This document shows positions 43,353 through 52,371 of a stretch of DNA of 64,000 nucleotides, in pieces. The position numbers and the translations under genes are program-made. The first letter of the stretch is position 1. Every line of letters starts with the position of its first letter. Under the pieces are notes generated by a model. That model was not told where the DNA came from. It saw only the letters and a program-made list of their open reading frames with translations, and made no database searches. The stretch spans positions 49,250 through 113,249 of the forward strand of contig NZ_JBGCCT010000040.1 of assembly GCF_041260665.1 (NCBI RefSeq). Reading direction: 5' to 3'. The stretch comes from Catenulispora sp. GP43. GTDB taxonomy: Bacteria > Actinomycetota > Actinomycetes > Streptomycetales > Catenulisporaceae.

Positions 43353-44672
43353 TCAGCCGCTGGTCGCGGACTTGATGTCGGACAGGGCCTGCGACCACGA
43401 AGCGGTCGGGGACTGGCCCTGGGCCTCCACGCGGGTGATCGCCTTGGAGAACGTGTCCTTGATGGTCCCGTCCTTGGCGCCGAGCACCGCCTGCGGGATC
43501 GTGGTCGCCGAGGCGGAGTAGATCTGGCCCAGCGGCGAGGTGCCGAAGTACGGGTCGGTGTACGAGGCGATGGACGGGTCCTGGGCCGCCGTCGAGGAGG
43601 ACGGGAAGTGGCCCTGGCTGGTGAACATCGTCTTCTGCTGCTCCGGCGCGGTCAGCCAGCTGATCAGGTCGTAGGCCTCCTTCTGGTGCTTGCCGGCCTT
43701 CGGGATGCCCAGGTAGGAGCCGCCCCAGTCACCGGTGCCGCCGGGGATCTTGGCCACGCCCCAGTCGCCGGTCATCGCCCCGGCCTCGCTCTTGATGTAG
43801 CCGGTCATCCACGCCGGGCACGCGATCGTGGCGAACGAGCCGGTGGTGAAGGCCTGGTTCCAGGCCGGCGTGAACTGGCTCAGCTTGGCGGTCAGGCCCT
43901 GGGTGGACAGCTGCATCGCGATGTCCCAGGCGTTCTTGACCGCCGGGTTGCTGTCCGCGATCTCCTTGCCGTTGCCGTCGTAGTACTGGTTCGCCGACTG
44001 CCCGACGATCGCGTTGAACGTGCCGCCGGCGGTGTCGGTCCAGGCCTGGTTGGCCGGGGCCTTGGCCTTGTACTGCAGCCCGGTCTTGACGTAGCTGGCC
44101 CAGTCCGGCCACAAGGCGCTGACCGAGGCGCTGTCGGTCGGCAGGCCCGCGGCCTTGAACAGGTCGGTGCGGTAGCAGATGGCCAGCGGTCCGTAGTCGG
44201 TGCCCAGGCCCATCACCTTGCCGTCGGAGGTGGTCGCGGCGGCCCACTTCGCCGGGTAGAAGGTGCTCTTCAGGCTGGCCGCGCCCAGGGTGTTCAGGTC
44301 GACGAACTTGCTCGACAGGTTCTGGTCGACGTCGGCGATGCGGCCGACCTCGATGCCCTGGATGTCGTCCAGGCCGCTGCCGGCCGACAGGTGGGTCTGC
44401 AGCGCGGTGTAGTACTGCCCCTCGTCCTCGACGCTGTTCTCGACGATCTTGATGTTCGGGTGCAGCTTCATGTACTGGTCGTAGAGCCCGGCCTCCTTGA
44501 AGCCGAAGGTCCCGAACAGGCCGATCTTCAACGTGATCTGCTGGCCGCTGCCGGCAGCCGCGGAACCGCCGCCCGACGAGGACGACTTGCTGCTGCTGCA
44601 CCCGGACGCGAGCAGCGCGCCGGCGGCGAGGACGGCCAGCACCGCAGCGGTTCTCTTCCGTGCCCTGAGCAT
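43353..44672 (-). CDS. Sugar-binding lipoprotein of an ABC importer (CebE-like)
   Basis: 439 residues. Lipoprotein signal MLRARKRTAAVLAVLAAGAL followed by the lipobox LASGC (Cys25), then a Ser/Gly linker and a family 1 solute-binding fold: ITLKIGLFGTFG, SGLDDIQGIEVGRIADVDQN, MGLGTDYGPLAICYRTDLFKAAGLPTD and DWGVAKIPGGTGDWGGSYLGIPKAGKHQKEAYDLISWL. It would capture an oligosaccharide outside the membrane; a cellobiose-type ligand is inferred from the beta-glucosidase downstream. GGAGG lies 8 nt before ATG 44672. First gene of the operon; two LacI operators are upstream. Confidence 0.93.
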   Translation of the reverse strand: MLRARKRTAAVLAVLAAGALLASGCSSSKSSSSGGGSAAAGSGQQITLKIGLFGTFGFKEAGLYDQYMKLHPNIKIVENSVEDEGQYYTALQTHLSAGSGLDDIQGIEVGRIADVDQNLSSKFVDLNTLGAASLKSTFYPAKWAAATTSDGKVMGLGTDYGPLAICYRTDLFKAAGLPTDSASVSALWPDWASYVKTGLQYKAKAPANQAWTDTAGGTFNAIVGQSANQYYDGNGKEIADSNPAVKNAWDIAMQLSTQGLTAKLSQFTPAWNQAFTTGSFATIACPAWMTGYIKSEAGAMTGDWGVAKIPGGTGDWGGSYLGIPKAGKHQKEAYDLISWLTAPEQQKTMFTSQGHFPSSSTAAQDPSIASYTDPYFGTSPLGQIYSASATTIPQAVLGAKDGTIKDTFSKAITRVEAQGQSPTASWSQALSDIKSATSG

Positions 44673-44730
44673 TGTTTATGCCTCCTGATGTGGACCGCGC
44701 GCGGCGGCCACGAGGTGAGGTGCGATGGAG

Positions 44731-44744
44731 TGAGAGCGCTCTCA
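44731..44744. promoter_or_regulatory. LacI/CebR-type operator 1
   Basis: TGAGAGCGCTCTCA, a perfect 14-bp palindrome with the central CG typical of LacI-family sites and close to the CebR site TGGGAGCGCTCCCA. It lies 59 bp before the binding-protein start. Confidence 0.85.
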
Positions 44745-44763
44745 TCCGGATGTGCGCGGGGTG

Positions 44764-44777
44764 TGAGAGCGCTCTCA
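44764..44777. promoter_or_regulatory. LacI/CebR-type operator 2
   Basis: Identical TGAGAGCGCTCTCA, 33 bp from operator 1 centre to centre (about three helical turns), so two dimers could bind on one face. The exact promoter between or beside them was not pinned down; TTGACG at 44820-44815 on the minus strand is a -35 candidate. Confidence 0.85.
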
Positions 44778-44928
44778 TTGGGATTGCTCAGAGGGTGCTC
44801 CGCCCGGCGGTGGGCGTCAAGGTTCCGTAACCGATTCGTTGCTTGGGGAGGGGGGTTGGGGATGATTTTTACGCGGTGGGCCGGGTGGCGTGATCGTTGT
44901 GGAGCGGTGGCGGAAAACCGAAATCATG

Positions 44929-44964
44929 GTGAAAGGCCGGGCCTCCGCAGGCCCGGCCTTTCAC
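44929..44964. terminator. Strong terminator with T tract
   Basis: Perfect 16-bp stem starting GTGAAAGGCCGGGCCT with a 4-nt loop, followed by TTTTT on the plus strand. It lies 17 nt after the minus-strand stop of the VOC gene and insulates it from the sugar operon promoter. Confidence 0.85.
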
Positions 44965-44980
44965 TTTTTCCAGGGTCCGG

Positions 44981-45364
44981 CTAAAGCCGCGCGAACAGGT
45001 CCACGCCACTGCCGTCCGGATCGATGACCGACGCGTACCGCTGTCCCCACGGCGCGTCCCACGGCCCGCGCAGGCCGTGGTAGCCGGCCTCCATGAGCTC
45101 GGCGAACTTCGCGTCCACGTCGTGCGGCGCCTCGAACTCGAAGCAGACGGTGGTGCGCGGGCTGCCGAACGGCCGGGTCCAGGCCGAGGTGAAGGTCTGG
45201 ATCGACTCCTCGGTGTCCAGCATCAGGCGCAGGCCGTCGCCGAGGCCGGCCTCGGTGTGGCCGTGTTCGGGCTCGGCGAAGGCCAGGCCGAGGTGCTCGT
45301 AGAAGGCGACGGACACGGCCAGGTCTGCGACGACGATGCCGATCGCGGCGGCTTTCGCGCTCAT
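44981..45364 (-). CDS. VOC/glyoxalase-superfamily protein
   Basis: 127 residues with two beta-alpha-beta-beta-beta modules: IGIVVADLAVSVAFYEHLGLAF (about 7-28) and VCFEFEAPHDVDAKFAELMEAGYHG, ending YASVIDPDGSGVDLFARL. These small dimeric proteins include glyoxalase, antibiotic-binding and dioxygenase-like forms; nothing here fixes the substrate. ATG 45364 has TATGGT 7 nt upstream and no ribosome site, implying a leaderless transcript. The frame is open to 45415 but that part overlaps the promoter of the divergent gene at 45402. Confidence 0.85.
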   Translation of the reverse strand: MSAKAAAIGIVVADLAVSVAFYEHLGLAFAEPEHGHTEAGLGDGLRLMLDTEESIQTFTSAWTRPFGSPRTTVCFEFEAPHDVDAKFAELMEAGYHGLRGPWDAPWGQRYASVIDPDGSGVDLFARL

Positions 45365-45401
45365 GAGGCCGACCATAGTCGCGGCGTGGGAGGCTGTCGC
45401 G

Positions 45402-45860
45402 GTGGACAAGGGCATACGGTGGCGGCAGCCGCGGGGGTGGGCCGGGTTGCCGACGGCGGCGAGGGTGGTGCTGGCGGTCTACGCGATCGGGTTCCTGGAA
45501 GGCGCCGGCTCGCACGTCCTGCAGATCGCCGGCGGGGGCGTCCACACCTACGACTGGGTCTGGTGGCCCTCGCAGGTGCTCTACTACACGCTCGTGGTGT
45601 GGGACTCGCTCGCGGTGTACCTCGCGCTGCGGGCCCATCCGGCGGTGGTGCCGCTCGGTGTCGCGATCATGGTCCTGGACCTGGGTTCCAACTGGCATTA
45701 CAACTGGTCCGCCATCCGCGCGGACCCCTGTTTGTTCTGGTCTCCGGTCGGGTTGCTGCCCATGTCGTCGTTCGGCCTGTTCGTGGCCGCGGCCGGGGTG
45801 CCGCTGTGGCGTGTGTTACGCGGACGGGAAGTCGGGAGTGCCACGCCGGACATCTGGTGA
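45402..45860 (+). CDS. Four-helix integral membrane protein, unknown family
   Basis: 152 residues with four hydrophobic segments: about 17-42, 53-75, 80-100 and 117-137. Notable residues are GSHVLQIAGGGVHTYDWVWWPSQV and LDLGSNWHYNWSAIRADP, which place His, Asp and Trp residues near membrane boundaries. I do not recognise the family. GTG 45402 has GGGAGG 8 nt upstream; earlier in-frame starts would overlap the divergent VOC gene. It is 46 nt before the peptidase gene but that one seems to have its own promoter. Confidence 0.7.
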   Translation: MDKGIRWRQPRGWAGLPTAARVVLAVYAIGFLEGAGSHVLQIAGGGVHTYDWVWWPSQVLYYTLVVWDSLAVYLALRAHPAVVPLGVAIMVLDLGSNWHYNWSAIRADPCLFWSPVGLLPMSSFGLFVAAAGVPLWRVLRGREVGSATPDIW

Positions 45861-45906
45861 TTCCTCCGCATCGATGGATGCCCGCGCGGCCACTATCCTG
45901 GCCCTC

Positions 45907-47025
45907 GTGACACACCACACACATGATCTGACCGACCGCCTCGCCCGCGCCCAAAAGGCTGCCGCCGAGGCCGGTATGGACGCCCTCCTGATCAGCCCTG
46001 GTGCCGACCTGCGCTACCTGACCGGCTATGAGGCACTACCGCTGGAGCGGCTCACCTGTCTGCTCCTTCCCGCCGGCGGCGACCCCCTGATGGTCGTCCC
46101 CGCGCTGGAGAAGCCCGCCGCCGAGGCCTCGCCGCTGGGCGGACTCGGCCTGGACATCCTGGCCTGGGCCGAGACCGACGACCCCTACGCCCTGGTCGCC
46201 TCGCGGCTGCCGGGGACGGTCCGGACCGTCGGCCTGGACAACCACATGTGGGCCGAGAAGGTCCTGAACTTCCGGCGCGTGCTGCCCGGCGCCGAGCAGG
46301 CGCTGGCCGGGCAGGTCCTCGGCGACCTGCGCATGCGCAAGACCGCGGCGGAGGTGGAGTCGCTGCGTGCGGCGGCGGCCGCCATCGACGCCGTGCACCG
46401 CCGGGTGCCCGAGTGGCTGCGGCCCGGGCGCACCGAGCGCGAGGTCGGCAAGGACATCGCCGACGCGATCCTGGCCGCCGGGCACGCCACCGTCGACTTC
46501 GTCATCGTCGGCTCCGGCCCGAACGGCGCCTCCCCGCACCACGAGCTGTCCGACCGCGTGATCCAGGCCGGCGACCAGGTGGTGGTCGACATCGGCGGCG
46601 CGATGCCCGACGGCTACTGCTCGGACTCCACCCGCAACTACAGCCTCGGCGCGCCCTCGGCGGAGTACGCCGAGTACTTCGCGGTCCTGCTGGCCGCGCA
46701 GAAGGCGCAGTGCGACGCCATCCGCCCCGGCATCACCGCCGAGGAGCTGGACGCGGTCGGCCGCGACCTGATCACCGCCGCCGGCCACGGCGACAAGTTC
46801 ATCCACCGCACCGGCCACGGCATCGGCCTGGAGACGCACGAGGAGCCCTACATCGTCTCCGGCTCGGCGCGTCCGCTGGAGCCCGGCATGGCCTTCTCCG
46901 TGGAGCCCGGCATCTACCTGGCGGGCAAGCACGGCGCCCGCATCGAGGACATCGCGGTGTGCACCGCCGACGGCGGCGAGCGCCTGAACCTGACCACCCG
47001 CGAGCTCGTGGTGGTGGATCTCTGA
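45907..47025 (+). CDS. M24-family Xaa-Pro aminopeptidase/dipeptidase
   Basis: 372 residues. An N-terminal creatinase-like domain (about 1-130, GADLRYLTGYEALPLERLTCLLLP) is followed by the pita-bread metallopeptidase domain. The five metal ligands are visible in VVDIGGAMPDGYCSDSTRNY (two Asp, about 218-237), GHGIGLETHEEP (His), SVEPGIY (Glu) and RIEDIAV (Glu). It removes an N-terminal residue before proline or splits X-Pro dipeptides. GTG 45907 has TATCCT 7 nt upstream with no ribosome site (leaderless). The stop overlaps the start of the dehydrogenase (TGATG). Confidence 0.92.
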   Translation: MTHHTHDLTDRLARAQKAAAEAGMDALLISPGADLRYLTGYEALPLERLTCLLLPAGGDPLMVVPALEKPAAEASPLGGLGLDILAWAETDDPYALVASRLPGTVRTVGLDNHMWAEKVLNFRRVLPGAEQALAGQVLGDLRMRKTAAEVESLRAAAAAIDAVHRRVPEWLRPGRTEREVGKDIADAILAAGHATVDFVIVGSGPNGASPHHELSDRVIQAGDQVVVDIGGAMPDGYCSDSTRNYSLGAPSAEYAEYFAVLLAAQKAQCDAIRPGITAEELDAVGRDLITAAGHGDKFIHRTGHGIGLETHEEPYIVSGSARPLEPGMAFSVEPGIYLAGKHGARIEDIAVCTADGGERLNLTTRELVVVDL

Positions 47026-48179
47026 TGGTCGCGGTCGACAGGACTCTCCCCAGCGACGAGTCGCGTGCCCTTTTTGAATTGGTTCAGGATCTTTGCGCCA
47101 AGGAGCTCGCGCCGCGCGCGGCCGAGTACGAGGCCGCCGAGCGCTTCCCGCGCGAGGTGTTCCGGACCCTGGGCCAGGCCGGCCTGCTGAGCCTGCCCTA
47201 CGACGAGCAGTACGGCGGCGGCGGTCAGCCCTACGAGGTGTACCTACAGGTCGTCGAGGAACTGGCGCGCCACTGGCTCACCATCGGCCTGGGCGTCTCA
47301 GTGCACTCCCTGGCCTGCTACGGCCTGGCGAACTTCGGCTCCGAGGAGCAGAAGGGCAAGTGGCTGCCGGGCATGCTCGGCGGCGACCAGCTCGGCGCGT
47401 ACTGCCTGTCCGAGCCGCAGTCCGGCTCCGACGCCGCGGCGCTGACCACGCGCGCGGTGCTTTCCGGGGATGCCAGTGTCTATACGGTCAATGGCACGAA
47501 GGCCTGGATCACGCACTCCGGCCAGGCCGATTTCTACACCCTGATGGTCCGCACCTCCGACAACGGCGCCAAGGGCATCAGCGCCCTGCTGGCCGAGGGC
47601 GACACGCCCGGCATGTCCTTCGGCAAGCCGGAGCAGAAGATGGGCATGCGCGGCTCGGTGACCGCGCAGGTGCTGCTGGACGGCGCGCAGGTCCCGGCCG
47701 AGCGGCTCATCGGGACCGAGGGCCAGGGCTTCTCCATCGCGCTGTCGGCGCTGGAGGCCGGCCGGCTGGGGATCGCGGCCTGCGCGGTCGGCGTGGCGCA
47801 GGCGGCGCTGGACGCGGCGGTGGAGTACGCCACCGCCCGGCAGCAGTTCGGCCGGGCGATCTCGGAGTTCCAGGGCGTCGGGTTCATGCTCGCCGACATG
47901 GCCACCTCGGTGGCCGTCGGACGTGCGGCCTACCTGGCGGCGGCGCGGCGCCGGGACGCGGGGCTGCCGTACGGGACCGAAGCGGCCATGGCAAAGCTGT
48001 TCTGTACGGACATGGCGATGAAGGTGACCACCGACGCAGTGCAGGTATTCGGCGGGTACGGTTATACCGCAGACTTTCCTGTCGAGCGCTACATGCGCGA
48101 GGCGAAGGTGCTGCAGATCGTCGAGGGAACCAATCAGGTACAGCGCCTCGTTATCAGTAGGACGCTGACGCGGCCGTGA
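47025..48179 (+). CDS. Acyl-CoA dehydrogenase, short/branched-chain type
   Basis: 384 residues, canonical acyl-CoA dehydrogenase. LSEPQSGSDAAALTTRA and TKAWITHSGQADFYTLMVRT (about 125-170) form the substrate and FAD pocket; ARQQFGRAISEFQGVGFMLADMAT is at about 266-289; and the catalytic Glu is in QIVEGTNQVQRLVISR near the C-terminus, in the medium-chain-dehydrogenase position. Unlike the two dehydrogenases at 9-14 kb it looks self-sufficient. ATG 47025 is coupled to the peptidase stop. Possible roles are butyryl- or branched-chain acyl-CoA oxidation. Confidence 0.93.
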   Translation: MVAVDRTLPSDESRALFELVQDLCAKELAPRAAEYEAAERFPREVFRTLGQAGLLSLPYDEQYGGGGQPYEVYLQVVEELARHWLTIGLGVSVHSLACYGLANFGSEEQKGKWLPGMLGGDQLGAYCLSEPQSGSDAAALTTRAVLSGDASVYTVNGTKAWITHSGQADFYTLMVRTSDNGAKGISALLAEGDTPGMSFGKPEQKMGMRGSVTAQVLLDGAQVPAERLIGTEGQGFSIALSALEAGRLGIAACAVGVAQAALDAAVEYATARQQFGRAISEFQGVGFMLADMATSVAVGRAAYLAAARRRDAGLPYGTEAAMAKLFCTDMAMKVTTDAVQVFGGYGYTADFPVERYMREAKVLQIVEGTNQVQRLVISRTLTRP

Positions 48180-48225
48180 TGGTCGGCCCGATGACAGCCA
48201 CCGTACAAGCGCATACGTAAAACGG

Positions 48226-48273
48226 CGGGCCCCGAGGAGTAACCCGTCATTCCCAGATCGGGATGAATCGGGG
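48226..48273. terminator. Inverted repeat after the acyl-CoA dehydrogenase
   Basis: GGCCCCGA at 48226 pairs with TCGGGGCC at 48266 across a 32-nt loop. Weak candidate terminator in the 158-bp gap before the next gene. Confidence 0.35.
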
Positions 48274-48337
48274 CCTTACGACTCCTGGTCGCGGATCGTC
48301 TTATCAGTACATCGGCGGACCATGTACCGTGCTGCCC

Positions 48338-49408
<1,071 letters not shown>

Positions 49409-49471
49409 CGTCATCAGCGCACGGGGCATCTTCAGCAGCGGCTGCTGAATCCTGCGTTAGTACATAGGGGA

Positions 49472-49505
49472 GCGGCGGTCCGTGGAGTCATCCACGGGCC
49501 GCCGC
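49472..49505. terminator. Strong terminator with T tract
   Basis: 15-bp stem (GCGGCGGTCCGTGGA with one G-T pair) and a GTCA loop, followed closely by TTTTT. It lies between the convergent stops at 49408 and 49518. Confidence 0.85.
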
Positions 49506-49517
49506 AGTTTTTCGTTC

Positions 49518-50519
49518 TCAGCCCTGTTCCTGGTCCTCAGGGTTCTCATCATGGTCATCGTGCTGCTGGCGCTCGGTGACGGCCCGGCGCAGCTGCTCGA
49601 ACCGGACCGGCAGCGGGATCCAGCCGGGGGAGCCGGCCAGGGCCATGTTCGCCTCCACCACGGCGCGGGTGTAGGCGCGCTGCATGCCGCGGGGCATGAG
49701 GGGCATGCCCGGGGGCCGGCGGATCGCCTCGCCCTCGACGTTCAGCCGCCCGGCGTGGTTGGGCATCACCGAGACCCACAGGGCCTTGGCGGTGCCGTGC
49801 AGCGGCTGGACCAGGGTCTCGCGGACCTCGAGCCAGGCCTTGAGGGCGGCGCGGGTGCCGTCGGAGAGCTTGACGGTGTCGTGCACCGCCTCGCTCACGG
49901 TGCGGGCCTGCGGACGGCGGATGATCCGCAGCGTGCTGAGATCATCGGCCAGGTCCTCGAGTGTCAGCGCGGCGAGCTCGCCGACCCGGGCGCCGGTGTC
50001 CAGCTCCACGCCGATCAGCGCGAACAGCCGGACCCGCGCGGCCGGCGCGCCGACGTGCTCGGCCCGCTTGGCGAGGTAGTCGCGCAGCTGGGAGCGCGAG
50101 GGGCCGTCCACGGTCTCGCGCAGCTCCGGCAGACCCGGCCGGTCGGCGACGGCGACCAGGATGCCGGCGTGCTCGCCGAGGATCTTCAGGCAGTCCGCGC
50201 GGATGCGCATGGAGGCGCTGGTGGCGCGGGCGTCGCCGGCCTTGGCGCGCCGCCGCAGCTCACCGCGCGCGGCGAGGTCGAGGTAGGCCGTTATCGGGCC
50301 GGGCTCGAGCAGGTCGGCGGCGCCGGAGGCCTCGCGGAACGGGAACTCCTCGTGGTTGCGCACCAGCGCGAGCTCGCCGGCCACCCAGCGGAGCTGGCGG
50401 GCGCGGGACTTGCTGACCTCACGCTCGGTGATGACGCGCTCGGTCCAGGCCTCGATGCTCGCCGTGCTCGCCGGGTTCGGCTTGCCTGCCTTCTCCGCCG
50501 GTGATGGCTGCTTCGGCAC
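49518..50519 (-). CDS. Tyrosine-recombinase-like protein lacking catalytic residues
   Basis: 333 residues. The middle resembles a phage-integrase fold: a SAM-like N-terminal region (EVSKSRARQLRWVAGELALV) and LFALIGVELDTGARVGELAALTLEDLADDLSTLRIIRR (about 166-203), which mimics box I including the arginine. The C-terminal part has no HxxR motif and no tyrosine nucleophile in the expected place (RGMQRAYTRAVVEANMALAGSPGWIPLPVRFEQLRRA). It is therefore unlikely to recombine DNA; a DNA-binding role is possible. No att-like repeats or mobile genes are nearby. GTG 50519 has GAGAGGA upstream. The acidic tail (HDDHDENPEDQEQ) is unusual. Confidence 0.68.
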   Translation of the reverse strand: MPKQPSPAEKAGKPNPASTASIEAWTERVITEREVSKSRARQLRWVAGELALVRNHEEFPFREASGAADLLEPGPITAYLDLAARGELRRRAKAGDARATSASMRIRADCLKILGEHAGILVAVADRPGLPELRETVDGPSRSQLRDYLAKRAEHVGAPAARVRLFALIGVELDTGARVGELAALTLEDLADDLSTLRIIRRPQARTVSEAVHDTVKLSDGTRAALKAWLEVRETLVQPLHGTAKALWVSVMPNHAGRLNVEGEAIRRPPGMPLMPRGMQRAYTRAVVEANMALAGSPGWIPLPVRFEQLRRAVTERQQHDDHDENPEDQEQG

Positions 50520-50744
50520 GGCGCGTTCCTCTCCCTGGTGGCCGATGGGCTACAGATAACTGGCCCGCCTCCCAGCCTGCCACACGGCACAACCGGACGG
50601 ACCGAGGCTCACGCTAGGACACGCGTCTGACAGGTCCCGAGCACACGCGAGTGACTCCCGGGACGCAGGGGAACGGACGGTGCGGCGCACGGGGGTGGAC
50701 CGTGGCGAGATCGACCCCTTCGGCTGGCATTCTGAGGACACTGA

Positions 50745-50762
50745 CATACTGTGTTCAGTATG
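50745..50762. promoter_or_regulatory. 18-bp palindrome over the HAD-like gene start
   Basis: CATACTGTGTTCAGTATG: perfect 7-bp arms around TGTT. It covers the likely -10 (TACTGT, 50747-50752) and the start codon ATG 50760, so a bound regulator would block the promoter of a leaderless message. Confidence 0.5.
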
Positions 50763-51266
50763 AGCGCGCCCCTGCTGTTCCTGGACGTGGACGGCGTCGT
50801 CCTGCCCTTCGGCGCGGAACCCGACGACCTCCCCACCGACCTCGGCCCCCGCCTGACCGCACTCCCGGCGGAACTGGTCTGGGCCACCGCCTGGGAACAC
50901 GGCGCGAACGACGAGATCGCCCCCCGCATAGGCCTGCCCCGCCTCCCGGTGGTGGAGTGGCAGCTGCCGACCCGCGCCGAGGAGACCCTCGACGACTACT
51001 TCGGCCTGCACTGGAAGACCCGCCAGGTCGTCGCATGGGCCGGCGGCCGCGACTTCGCCTGGGCCGACGACGAGGTCACGGCCGCCGACCGCGAGTGGGT
51101 CGCGCAGAACCACCCGGGGCGCGCGCTGGTGCACCATGTGGGGGCGCTGCTCGGGCTGACCGGGATGGACTTCGAGGTGCTGGGACGGTGGCTGCGGGCG
51201 GTGGTGGGGGGAGAGGTGGACGGCGGAGTCGGCGGGCCGGATGGTCAGCGCCCGGCTACTTCCTGA
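50760..51266 (+). CDS. HAD-like hydrolase-domain protein
   Basis: 168 residues. HAD motif I is LLFLDVDGVVLPF (about 5-17; Asp9 and Asp11 as nucleophile and acid), WATAWEHGAN (about 41-50) stands for motif II, and WAGGRDFAWADDEVT (about 92-106; DD) for motif IV. The cap domain is minimal. Such proteins are common in actinobacteria as hypothetical HAD proteins; substrate unknown. ATG 50760 follows TACTGT by 7 nt; GTG 50751 is the alternative start. The last 20 residues are low in complexity. Confidence 0.8.
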   Translation: MSAPLLFLDVDGVVLPFGAEPDDLPTDLGPRLTALPAELVWATAWEHGANDEIAPRIGLPRLPVVEWQLPTRAEETLDDYFGLHWKTRQVVAWAGGRDFAWADDEVTAADREWVAQNHPGRALVHHVGALLGLTGMDFEVLGRWLRAVVGGEVDGGVGGPDGQRPATS

Positions 51267-51305
51267 CAGGCGCCGGCGCACCCGCCGATCGCCGGGACCC
51301 TGCGG

Positions 51306-52268
51306 TTACTCCGCAGAGGCGTCCTCCAACCGCCCCATCCGCACCCGCAGCGCCCGCTGGAACCACTCGAACACCGGCCCCAGGCTCTCCGGCTCCGGCC
51401 ACCGGTTCACGGCCGCGAGCAGCCGCCAGTACCGCTCCACCCGCGGGTCCGCCGCCACCTCCAGCCGCCGCCACAGCCAGGCGCGCAGCTCCGGGTCGTC
51501 CGGCTTGCCGAAGGTGGTGGCGTACTGCGCGGCCAGGTCGGCGATGATCGGGTCGGCGGCCGGCGATTCCGGATCGATGCCGTCGGCGATCGCGCCGGTG
51601 ATGCGTTCGCGGACCAGGGTGGTCAGCTCGTTGTGCAGGCCGGTGGTGTCGCCGTCGGCGCGTTCGGCGGCCTGGTATTCGGCCATGCGCCGGACGCTGG
51701 TGCGGAAGTCCGGGTCCTGGGTCAGCTCCGCCAGCTCGATCCAGGCCTCGACCTGCTCGGCGGTGGCGTCCTCGGGGAGGTCCGGGGTGGCGGCCCGGAC
51801 CAGCTCCACCAGCTCCGGGTTGGCGTCGAGGCCGCCGAAGGTGCTCTCGACGAAGTCCTCGATCATGCGCCGGCGTTCGGCGTCGGACATTCTGGCGATC
51901 CTGTGTATCAAGTCCATCTCCTGATGTGTGGCATCCCGGGTGGCCACCGCGCCGAGTACCGCGCGCCGCAGTCGCAGTGTGCGGATCTGTACGTCCAGCG
52001 CCTGCGCGTGCGATGCCGCGACCTCGCTCAGCGTCGCCTCGCGGGCCAGGACGCGCCGCACCGTCGGCAGGTCCACGCCGAGTTCGCGCAGCGTCCGGAC
52101 CAGGTCCAGGCGTGCGACGGCTTCGATGTCGTAGACGCGGTAGCCGGCCGGGGTGCGGCCGGTTTCCGGGACGACGCCCGCGTCGGCGTAGAACCTGATC
52201 GTCTTCACCGGCAGGCCGGTGCGCCGTGCGAGATCGCCGATGGTGTAGCGGGTGCCGTCCTCGTTCAT
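51306..52268 (-). CDS. MerR-family regulator with large C-terminal domain
   Basis: 320 residues. Winged helix at the N-terminus: YTIGDLARRTGLPVKTIRFYADAGVVPETGRTPAGYRVYD (about 8-47), then the dimerisation helix to about 125. The C-terminal 190 residues are helical and acidic (TPDLPEDATAEQVEAWIELAELTQDPDFR), probably an effector-binding domain; no family name can be given. TipA-like MerR regulators also carry long ligand domains, but the sequence differs. GGTGAG precedes ATG 52268. A MerR-like dyad upstream suggests autoregulation. Confidence 0.87.
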   Translation of the reverse strand: MNEDGTRYTIGDLARRTGLPVKTIRFYADAGVVPETGRTPAGYRVYDIEAVARLDLVRTLRELGVDLPTVRRVLAREATLSEVAASHAQALDVQIRTLRLRRAVLGAVATRDATHQEMDLIHRIARMSDAERRRMIEDFVESTFGGLDANPELVELVRAATPDLPEDATAEQVEAWIELAELTQDPDFRTSVRRMAEYQAAERADGDTTGLHNELTTLVRERITGAIADGIDPESPAADPIIADLAAQYATTFGKPDDPELRAWLWRRLEVAADPRVERYWRLLAAVNRWPEPESLGPVFEWFQRALRVRMGRLEDASAE

Positions 52269-52284
52269 GGCCTCACCTTCGGGG

Positions 52285-52299
52285 CTCCAGTAGATGGAG
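52285..52299. promoter_or_regulatory. MerR-like dyad upstream of the MerR gene
   Basis: CTCCAGTAGATGGAG, 5-bp arms around 5 bp, next to CTTGAG on the minus strand (-35-like). Candidate autoregulatory site, between the MerR gene and the divergent Lrp gene. Confidence 0.4.
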
Positions 52300-52371
52300 A
52301 CTCAAGCCGGTTCCGGAACGGCAGGGTATGCCGTGTAGGCGGCCGGGCACCGCAGCACTTACCGTGGGCGC

